This document shows, one piece after another, positions 1 to 5,330 of a DNA stretch of 11,412 nt. The notes under the pieces were generated by a model. It was not told the origin of the DNA. It did no database searches and was given only the letters and a program-made list of their open reading frames with translations. How positions within the stretch are numbered: position 1 is the first letter of the stretch; each line of letters begins with the position of its first letter. The translations under genes and the position numbers were made by a program. This DNA is from Paracoccaceae bacterium (lineage in GTDB: Bacteria > Pseudomonadota > Alphaproteobacteria > Rhodobacterales > Rhodobacteraceae): positions 1 through 11,412 of the forward strand of contig SKNG01000160.1 in assembly GCA_007120685.1 (NCBI GenBank), written 5' to 3'.

Positions 1-651
1 CACCATCTCGATCGCATCCTCGACCCGTTCCTTGCCCAGACAATAGGCATGGACGACCTTGTCGGTCAGGAGCAGCTTTTCAGCGATGCAATCCAGGTGG
101 CGGATGGAAGGGTGTATATCCACCGGCTCGACCGGGTAGCCGCCGGCGACATGGATGCAATTGAAGGCCTGCATCAGCATGAGGAACTCACGATAGGTGG
201 CGAAATCGCCCGAGCGCTTGCCGCGGATCATGTCCCAGCTTGACGGTGGCGACGAGACATTGACGAAGGCGATATGCCCGTCCCCGATCCGCACCGCGCG
301 GTCGGGGTTGCGCGGCGTGATGGTAAAGGGGCCGGGGGCGCGGGCCAGCATCTCGGTGACGAAATCGCCGCCCATGCGGACATTGCGGTCTTCGACCAGA
401 CAGCCCGCCTGCCTGAAAAGCGTGAGCGCCTCGTCATGCAGGAACTCCACCCCGATTTCGGAAAGGATGTGCAGCGCCGCGCGGTGGATGGCCTCCACGC
501 CCTCGGGTTGCAGGGGTTCGGTGGGGCGGTCGGGGTTGAGGGGCACGCGCCACGGCATCTGGTCCAGCCGGAACCCATCGCTGCGCCGCGCGTTGCCACC
601 GCGCCCGCCGGATCGGCGCCGTCTTTCCGGGGCGGGGGCGTCATTGGGCAT
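1..651 (-). CDS. MttB-like (trimethylamine methyltransferase family) protein, N-terminal part
   Basis: This is the first 217 residues of a gene whose 3' end lies beyond the left edge. I translated the minus strand by hand from ATG 651-649. An in-frame stop lies six codons upstream, so this is the only plausible start. The protein opens with an Arg/Gly-rich stretch (about residues 9-23) and then reads as the N-terminal half of COG5598/MttB proteins, e.g. GVEAIHRAALHILSEIGVEF near residues 51-70 and VHAYCLGKERVEDA near 201-214. Family members transfer a methyl group from a quaternary or tertiary amine (trimethylamine, glycine betaine) to a corrinoid protein in the cytoplasm. The residue that is pyrrolysine in true trimethylamine enzymes lies beyond the part seen, so substrate class cannot be judged. 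Bacterial homologues of this kind are usually non-pyrrolysine. Divergent from arsR. The family call is from remembered sequence patterns. Confidence 0.82.
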   Translation of the reverse strand, partial: MPNDAPAPERRRRSGGRGGNARRSDGFRLDQMPWRVPLNPDRPTEPLQPEGVEAIHRAALHILSEIGVEFLHDEALTLFRQAGCLVEDRNVRMGGDFVTEMLARAPGPFTITPRNPDRAVRIGDGHIAFVNVSSPPSSWDMIRGKRSGDFATYREFLMLMQAFNCIHVAGGYPVEPVDIHPSIRHLDCIAEKLLLTDKVVHAYCLGKERVEDAIEMV

Positions 652-823
652 GGGGGCCTCGCATGCATGTCACTTTGTGCACAGGATTGGCCCGGCGTTG
701 CGGCCCGGGCAAGTGCAGTGTTGTCAACAGACGGGATCGCGGATGGCGCGGCTTCAGTTCTTGCCACCGCCGGCAGCCGCCGATGCGATACCGGGCTTGC
801 GGTGACTCGCGAAGGCAGATACT
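652..823. other. Intergenic region between the MttB-like gene and arsR
   Basis: About 170 bases with no convincing gene, lying ahead of the arsR operator. It holds an 11-bp perfect odd palindrome TGTTGTCAACA at 719-729. Read on the minus strand this contains a perfect TTGACA (-35-like) hexamer, but no acceptable -10 hexamer lies 16-18 bases downstream of it. A direct repeat GGCCCGG (start-to-start 13 bases) occurs around 689-708. The minus-strand gene has only a weak Shine-Dalgarno (GCGAGG) ahead of its ATG. It must carry the promoter of the MttB-like gene, but I cannot place it. Confidence 0.5.
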
Positions 824-844
824 TCGTTATTCGACGATATACGA
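824..844. promoter_or_regulatory. Putative ArsR operator: 21-bp inverted repeat
   Basis: The dyad reads TCGT-N3-TCG-A-CGA-N3-ACGA, centred on base 834; every base of both half-sites is matched. It ends 11 bases before ATG 856 of arsR and overlaps an AT-rich stretch (TATACGATTTAAA, 838-850) that could hold the -10 element. Position, symmetry and AT-rich core fit ArsR/SmtB-family operators, which sit over the promoter of the repressor's own operon. The symmetry is seen; ArsR binding is inferred. Confidence 0.6.
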
Positions 845-855
845 TTTAAACCGGG

Positions 856-1209
856 ATGCACCCCATGGCTTTGATGCTTGAACCGCGCGAGGATGAAGCG
901 CTCGCGGCCGTGGCCAGGGCGCTGGCCCATCCGGCGCGGCTGCGCATCCTGCGGTTGCTGGCGCAGACGCCGGGATGCATAGGCGGGGATATCGTGCGGG
1001 CGGTAGGACTGGCGCAGTCCACGGTCTCCGAGCATCTGCGCATCCTGAAATCGGCGGGCCTGATCACCGGCGAGATCGAGCCGCCCCGGGTCTGCTACAT
1101 GCTGGCGCCGGGTGCGCTGTCCGGTCTGGCCCGGCAGATCGCCGCGTTCGAAACCGCGGCGACCGGCCCCGAATGCCACTTGCCCGACAACGAAAGCGAT
1201 GCCTGCTGA
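856..1209 (+). CDS. arsR: ArsR-family winged-helix repressor of the arsenic operon
   Basis: A 117-residue metalloid-responsive repressor expected to bind the dyad just upstream and release it on arsenite. An HTH_20/ArsR winged helix spans about residues 14-90, with the recognition helix in LAQSTVSEHLRILKSAGL (52-69). The classical ELCVC metal site of the plasmid R773 type is absent; that helix region reads GGDIVRAVG. Cysteines are at 41, 80, 107 and 117, so a C-terminal site involving Cys107 and Cys117, perhaps with Cys80 or Cys41, is the likely sensor. The start is uncertain: ATG 856, 865 and 874 are all in frame and none has a clear Shine-Dalgarno; I kept the first. The stop is immediately followed by the acr3 ATG, so the two are co-translated. 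Confidence 0.9.
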   Translation: MHPMALMLEPREDEALAAVARALAHPARLRILRLLAQTPGCIGGDIVRAVGLAQSTVSEHLRILKSAGLITGEIEPPRVCYMLAPGALSGLARQIAAFETAATGPECHLPDNESDAC

Positions 1210-2226
1210 ATGTCGGTCTTCGAACGCTACCTTTCGGTCTGGGTCTTTGGCTGCATTATCGCCGGGATTGCCCTGTCCAGTTTCATGCCGGGGCTCTTCG
1301 GGGCGCTCGCAGCACTCGAATACGCCTCGGTCAATCTGGTCGTCGCGGTTCTGATCTGGGCGATGGTCTATCCGATGATGGTGGCGGTGGATTTTTCCTC
1401 GCTGCGCGATGTCGGCAAGCGGCCCAGGGGGCTGGTGATCACGCTCACGGTGAACTGGTTGATCAAGCCCTTCACCATGGCGGCGCTCGGCGTGCTGTTT
1501 TTCCACCACCTCTTCGCCGGGCTGATCGACCCGGCGGATGCGGGCCAGTACATCGCTGGGCTGATCCTGCTGGGCGCGGCGCCCTGCACGGCAATGGTCT
1601 TCGTCTGGTCGAACCTGACCCGCGGTGATCCGAATTACACGCTGGTTCAGGTATCGCTGAACGACGTGATCATGGTCTTTGCCTACGCCCCGATCGTGGC
1701 GCTGCTCCTGGGACTCACGGAGCTGAGCGTGCCCTGGGAGACGTTGGTGCTTTCGGTCATGCTGTATGTCGTGCTGCCGCTGGCGGCGGGGGCCTGGACG
1801 CGCTCAAGGCTGGTAGCACGAGGCGGCGAGGGCGCGGTGACCGATTTCACGGCGCGCATCAAGCCCGTGTCCATGCTGGGGCTGCTGCTGACCGTGGTGT
1901 TGCTGTTCGGCTTTCAGGGCAATGTGATCCTCGATAACCCCTTCCTGATCCTGTTGCTGGCGGTGCCGATCCTGATTCAGTCCTATGGCATGTTCGCGCT
2001 GGCCTATTTCTGGGCGTGGAAATGGCGCGTGCCCCATGATGTGGCCGCGCCCTGCGCGCTGATCGGCACCTCGAACTTCTTCGAGCTTGCCGTAGCGGTG
2101 GCGATCGGGCTCTTTGGCCTGAACTCGGGCGCGGCGCTGGTGACGGTCGTGGGCGTGCTGGTCGAGGTGCCGGTCATGCTGTCGCTGGTCTGGTTCGCCA
2201 ACCGAACAAGGAGGCGTTTCGCCTGA
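1210..2226 (+). CDS. acr3: Acr3-family arsenite efflux permease
   Basis: A 338-residue inner-membrane carrier that extrudes arsenite using the proton gradient. It has about ten hydrophobic segments along its whole length, the usual Acr3 size and topology. The family signature GAAPCTAMVFVWS places the conserved transport cysteine at Cys126 in the fourth helix. NDVIMVFAYAP (151-161) and SNFFELAVAVAI with its acidic residue at Glu292 are further Acr3 hallmarks. Acr3 belongs to the BART superfamily and is unrelated to the ArsB antiporter, although annotations sometimes call it arsB. ATG 1210 abuts the arsR stop and has no strong ribosome binding site, so translation is probably coupled. It overlaps arsC by one base (TGATG). 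Confidence 0.95.
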   Translation: MSVFERYLSVWVFGCIIAGIALSSFMPGLFGALAALEYASVNLVVAVLIWAMVYPMMVAVDFSSLRDVGKRPRGLVITLTVNWLIKPFTMAALGVLFFHHLFAGLIDPADAGQYIAGLILLGAAPCTAMVFVWSNLTRGDPNYTLVQVSLNDVIMVFAYAPIVALLLGLTELSVPWETLVLSVMLYVVLPLAAGAWTRSRLVARGGEGAVTDFTARIKPVSMLGLLLTVVLLFGFQGNVILDNPFLILLLAVPILIQSYGMFALAYFWAWKWRVPHDVAAPCALIGTSNFFELAVAVAIGLFGLNSGAALVTVVGVLVEVPVMLSLVWFANRTRRRFA

Positions 2227-2648
2227 TGCGCGCTGTCATCTATCACAACCCGAATTGCGGCACCTCGCGCAATGTGCTGGCGATCCTGCGCGCGGCGGGG
2301 GCCGAACCGATGGTCATCGACTACGCAGGTGCCGGCTGGACGCGCGGCCAGCTTCTTGGTCTGTTCGCGGCAGCGGGGCTGACGCCGCGCGAGGCGCTGC
2401 GCCAGCGCGGCACGCAGGCCGAGGCGCTGGGGCTGACCGAACCCGAGGTCAGTGACGAGGCGCTGCTTTCCGCCATGGTCGCCGACCCGCTGCTGGTCAA
2501 TCGCCCGATTGTCTGCACCCCGAAAGGCGTGCGGCTGTGCCGCCCGTCCGAGGCAGTGCTCGATCTGCTCGACAGCCTGCCTGATGGCCCCCTCGCCAAG
2601 GAGGATGGCGAGATCATCATCGACGCGCAGGGCAATCGCGTGGCCTGA
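2226..2648 (+). CDS. arsC: Arsenate reductase, glutaredoxin-dependent type
   Basis: A 140-residue cytoplasmic enzyme reducing arsenate to arsenite, which Acr3 then exports. It opens with YHNPNCGTSRN, placing the catalytic cysteine at residue 11. Arg59, Arg93 (in VNRPIV) and Arg106 (in LCRPSEAV) fall exactly one residue before Arg60, Arg94 and Arg107 of R773 ArsC, whose nucleophile is Cys12, so the active-site arginine set is intact. Length matches the R773/Spx-fold class and not the low-molecular-weight phosphatase class. A strong AGGAGG (2209-2214) inside the end of acr3 precedes ATG 2226 by 11 bases. Last gene of the ars operon and convergent with the XRE regulator. No arsH, arsM or arsI is in view. 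Confidence 0.96.
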   Translation: MRAVIYHNPNCGTSRNVLAILRAAGAEPMVIDYAGAGWTRGQLLGLFAAAGLTPREALRQRGTQAEALGLTEPEVSDEALLSAMVADPLLVNRPIVCTPKGVRLCRPSEAVLDLLDSLPDGPLAKEDGEIIIDAQGNRVA

Positions 2649-2696
2649 AGCCGCTGACCGTTCTGTCACGCGCCGCGCCGATGTGACCGCCGGCTT
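2648..2696. terminator. Possible bidirectional hairpin between arsC and the XRE gene
   Basis: The 46-base convergent gap contains nested inverted repeats. The outer arms are AAGCCG (2648-2653) and CGGCTT (2691-2696); the inner arms are GTCAC (2665-2669) and GTGAC (2683-2687). The outer arms overlap the stop codons of both genes. There is no long T-tract, so termination here would be weak or Rho-dependent. The repeats are seen; function is inferred from the convergent position. Confidence 0.3.
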
Positions 2697-3531
2697 ACCC
2701 CGCCCGCAACCCCCGCACCCAGTCCGCCGCCTCATGCGCGTGCACCTCGGCGGCGCGGATATGGCCGTCGAAGCCCTGGGCCAGGCTGCGGATCAGGTGT
2801 TTGGCGCGGATCAGCAGGTAGACCTCGCCCGCATAGACCGCCGCGCGGGTATAGCCAAAGAGCGTCATCGGCGGGGCGAAGCGCTTGCGACCGTCGAATA
2901 GGTACATTCGGAACGCCGGGTAAAGCTCGTCCACCGTCTGTGCGATATGGTCGATCTGGCGCTGCCGGGCCGCCTTGCCCAGCCCCTTCCAGTGCCCCGT
3001 ACCTTCGGCGAAAACCTCGAAGCTCTGCAGGGGCATGCACATCTCGATATCGGCCTCGGGCGCACGGGAAATCTTCAGCCGCCGTTGGGTCTGCGCCTGC
3101 AGGCGCTGGCGTTCCTGTTCGGACGCCTGGGCCTGAAAACTGATCACCTCGGGCGTGCGCATCAGGTCCGGCAGCAGCGCGGGCACGTAGCGAATCTTCT
3201 GGCCCGTGGCCTCGGCGTGCCAGCGCTCCATGGCGGTACGACTGGCCTCATCCAGCGCGGCCTCGGTTTCAATGGCATCGAACGCCTGGGTGACGGCGCC
3301 CGCGTCCTCGGACAGGCCAAGCAGCCAGTCGGCCGAGACCTGGAACTGCGTGGCGATGGCCAGCAGCGTTTCGGCGCGCGGCAGGCGCGGGTCCGGCCCG
3401 CCCAGAAGCTGCGACAGCGCCGAGCGGTCGATGCCGATGGCGCCCGCAAAGGCCGATTGCGTCAGCCCCGACTGCCCCAGCAACAACGCCAGCCGGGTGC
3501 GGAACAGGGCCGAGGATTCGCGCTTGCGCAT
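2695..3531 (-). CDS. XRE-family helix-turn-helix transcriptional regulator
   Basis: A 278-residue cytoplasmic regulator. Residues about 8-72 form a Cro/C1-type DNA-binding domain: TRLALLLGQSGLTQSAFAGA, then the recognition helix IDRSALSQLLGG, then ETLLAIATQFQVSADWLLGL. The remaining ~200 residues contain a basic, Gln-rich helical stretch (about 138-153) and a C-terminal domain including FRMYLFDGRKRFAPPMTLFG that I do not recognise as a named effector domain. Start ATG 3531-3529 has AAGGTGA six bases upstream (3544-3538). It is divergent from the desaturase operon across 144 bases with repeated AT-rich motifs, an arrangement typical of a local regulator controlling itself and its neighbour. 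The ligand is unknown; a fatty acid or acyl-CoA is plausible from context only. Confidence 0.85.
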   Translation of the reverse strand: MRKRESSALFRTRLALLLGQSGLTQSAFAGAIGIDRSALSQLLGGPDPRLPRAETLLAIATQFQVSADWLLGLSEDAGAVTQAFDAIETEAALDEASRTAMERWHAEATGQKIRYVPALLPDLMRTPEVISFQAQASEQERQRLQAQTQRRLKISRAPEADIEMCMPLQSFEVFAEGTGHWKGLGKAARQRQIDHIAQTVDELYPAFRMYLFDGRKRFAPPMTLFGYTRAAVYAGEVYLLIRAKHLIRSLAQGFDGHIRAAEVHAHEAADWVRGLRAG

Positions 3532-3675
3532 GATGACTCACCTTTGCATGTGTCGTGTTCAGTAAACATGTTTTTTCAAACTCAGCAAACGTCTTGGAAA
3601 GTGGCGTGAACACTCGCATTGCGCGGGATGGCGTTTGCGGACACATTCCTGTCATTCAAAACAACAGGAGGGGTG
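3532..3675. promoter_or_regulatory. Divergent control region of the XRE gene and the desaturase operon
   Basis: The only markedly AT-rich stretch in this part of the window. It holds two copies of TCAG(T/C)AAAC, at 3559-3567 and 3582-3590, 23 bases apart (about two helical turns). The first copy overlaps a perfect 10-bp palindrome AAACATGTTT at 3564-3573 and is followed by a run of six T. These are the best candidates for the XRE operator. No convincing -35/-10 pair could be assigned on either strand. Confidence 0.5.
3666..3671 (+). promoter_or_regulatory. Shine-Dalgarno AGGAGG that fixes the desaturase start
   Basis: A perfect AGGAGG lies four bases before ATG 3676. It places the start there and not at the in-frame TTG 3619 or ATG 3628, which have no such site. 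Confidence 0.7.
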
Positions 3676-4623
3676 ATGCTGCGGCGGATCGAATGGCCGA
3701 CGGTGACGCTGACGCTGGCCTGCTACGGGCTGTGGTTGGCGGCGGGGGCGTGGCTCTGGCCGGTGGCGCCGGTGCTGGCGCTGGCGGTTATGGCGGTGAT
3801 GGCGGCGCTGCATTCCTCGCTGGTGCACGAGAACCTGCACGGCCACCCCACAAGCGACCGGCGCGTGAACGAAGCGCTGGTCGCCCTACCTCTGTCGCTG
3901 ATCTACCCCTACCGCCGCTACAAGGCCACGCATCTGGCGCATCACCGGGACGAGCGCCTGACCGATCCGATCGAAGACCCCGAGAGCTATTATAAGGCCC
4001 GCTGGGCGCATGAGCGGATGCCGCGCTGGCTGCGCGCGGCGCTGGTGGTGAACAACACGATGGTCGGGCGGCTGGTGCTGGGCCCGCTGCTGGGCGCGGC
4101 GGGGTTTCTGGCGCAGGAGGTGCGCCTGCTGGCCTTGGGTGCGCCCGGGGTGCGCCGCGCCTGGGCGCTGCATCTGGTCGGGCTGGCGCCGGTGCTGGCG
4201 CTGATCTGGGCGTTTGGCATCCCGCTCTGGCTCTACGTGCTTGGCGTCGTCTGGCCGTCGCTGTCGCTGATCGCTATCCGCACCTTTGCCGAACACCGCT
4301 GGCATGACGCGCCCGAGGGGCGGACGATCATCGTCGAGCGCCCAGCCCTGGCCTGGCTGTTCCTGAACAACAACCTGCATATCGTGCACCACCAGATGCC
4401 CGGCGCGCCCTGGTATGCGCTGCCCCGGCTTTATGCCGAACGGCGCGAATACTGGCAGGCGCTGAACCACGGCTATGTCTATCCCGGCTACTTTGCGTTG
4501 TTCCGCGCCCATGCCCTGCGGCCGAAGGAGCCCGTAGCCCATCCGGTTCTGCACCAGCACCCCGCGCCCCCGCCGCCCGATGCCGACCCCCCGGTCGCCC
4601 CCAATGGCGGGCATGCAGCGTGA
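3676..4623 (+). CDS. Membrane fatty-acid-desaturase-family di-iron protein
   Basis: A 315-residue integral membrane protein of the FA_desaturase superfamily (desaturases, hydroxylases, ketolases), which use a His-ligated di-iron centre and O2. Its histidine boxes are HENLHGH (51-57), HLAHH (86-90), EHRWH (206-210) and HIVHH (235-239), so the metal site looks complete. Hydrophobic segments lie about 10-25, 31-48, 125-145 and 165-200. The C-terminal ~25 residues are Pro/His-rich (HQHPAPPPPDADPP) and probably disordered. ATG 3676 is chosen over an upstream in-frame TTG on Shine-Dalgarno evidence. Its TGA overlaps the GTG of the PhnD-like gene by four bases. The association with a methylamine-type dehydrogenase suggests it may not be an ordinary phospholipid desaturase; the substrate is unknown. 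Confidence 0.88.
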   Translation: MLRRIEWPTVTLTLACYGLWLAAGAWLWPVAPVLALAVMAVMAALHSSLVHENLHGHPTSDRRVNEALVALPLSLIYPYRRYKATHLAHHRDERLTDPIEDPESYYKARWAHERMPRWLRAALVVNNTMVGRLVLGPLLGAAGFLAQEVRLLALGAPGVRRAWALHLVGLAPVLALIWAFGIPLWLYVLGVVWPSLSLIAIRTFAEHRWHDAPEGRTIIVERPALAWLFLNNNLHIVHHQMPGAPWYALPRLYAERREYWQALNHGYVYPGYFALFRAHALRPKEPVAHPVLHQHPAPPPPDADPPVAPNGGHAA

Positions 4624-5330
4624 CGGCGCTGGCCACACTGCCCATGTATGACTGGCCCGAGGAGCGCGCCCGGGTCGATGCCTTCTACACCCGCCTGCGC
4701 ACGCTGGTCCCGGAACTGCCCGCCGCCCTGACGCGGCCTGATACCGCCGAGGGCCTCCACGCGCTCTGGCGCAATTCGTCGCTGCTGCTCGGGCAAACCT
4801 GCTGGGGGCCGATGGGCGCGGGGCTGGCGGCGCATGTGCATGTGCTGGCGCAGCCGGGCTATGACGATGTGCCCGGCGGGCGCGGCCCCAACTACCGCTC
4901 GGCGCTGATCATGCGTGCGGGCGCCCCCTGCCCGGAGCCCGCGCTGGACGGCCCCGCCCTGCCGCCCGGGCTGGACCGCCTGCGCCCGGCCATCAACGCG
5001 CCCGACTCGCTCTCGGGCTGTCTGGCGCTCATGCACGATGCCGCCCTGCCCGACCTGCCCGCGCGCGCGCTGGCCACCGGCAGCCACCGAGCATCCGTCC
5101 GCGCCGTGGCTGAGGAGGCGGCCGATTTCGCCGCCATCGACTGCCGCTCATGGGCACTGGCGCTGCGCCATGAGCCCACTGCCCGCGCACTCACCGTCAC
5201 CGGCTGGACCGCCCTGCGCCCCGGCCTGCCCTTCATCACCGCCCGTGCCACCCCTGACCCCTTGCGCGCCCGGCTTCGCGATGCCCTGATGCAGCTTGGC
5301 GCCCATCTCGTGACCAAGGAGACCGCATGA
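4620..5330 (+). CDS. PhnD/SsuA-like substrate-binding-fold protein without signal peptide
   Basis: A 236-residue protein resembling the periplasmic-binding fold of phosphate/phosphonate ABC transporters (PF12974-like). Recognised blocks are SLPMYDWPE-like LATLPMYDWPE (4-14), LLLGQTC (55-61), NYRSALIMRA (91-100), INAPDSLSGCLAL (125-137) and TGSHRASVRAVAEEAADFAAID (153-174). No signal peptide is visible and no permease or ATPase is adjacent, so it is probably a cytoplasmic or orphan ligand-binding protein. GTG 4620 overlaps the desaturase stop (GTGA) and its own TGA overlaps the next ATG (ATGA), which supports this start. An internal ATG at 4644 (Met9) would cut into the first conserved block. 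The fold assignment is from remembered family patterns; the ligand is unknown. Confidence 0.75.
   Translation: MTALATLPMYDWPEERARVDAFYTRLRTLVPELPAALTRPDTAEGLHALWRNSSLLLGQTCWGPMGAGLAAHVHVLAQPGYDDVPGGRGPNYRSALIMRAGAPCPEPALDGPALPPGLDRLRPAINAPDSLSGCLALMHDAALPDLPARALATGSHRASVRAVAEEAADFAAIDCRSWALALRHEPTARALTVTGWTALRPGLPFITARATPDPLRARLRDALMQLGAHLVTKETA

Noticed and set aside
722..727. TTGACA on the minus strand as the -35 of the MttB-like gene promoter
   Set aside because: The hexamer is perfect, but no -10-like sequence lies at a 16-18 base spacing downstream on that strand (GCCGCA at 17).
3619..3675. N-terminal extension of the desaturase to TTG 3619 or ATG 3628
   Set aside because: No ribosome binding site precedes these codons, and the extension would read through the AGGAGG serving ATG 3676.
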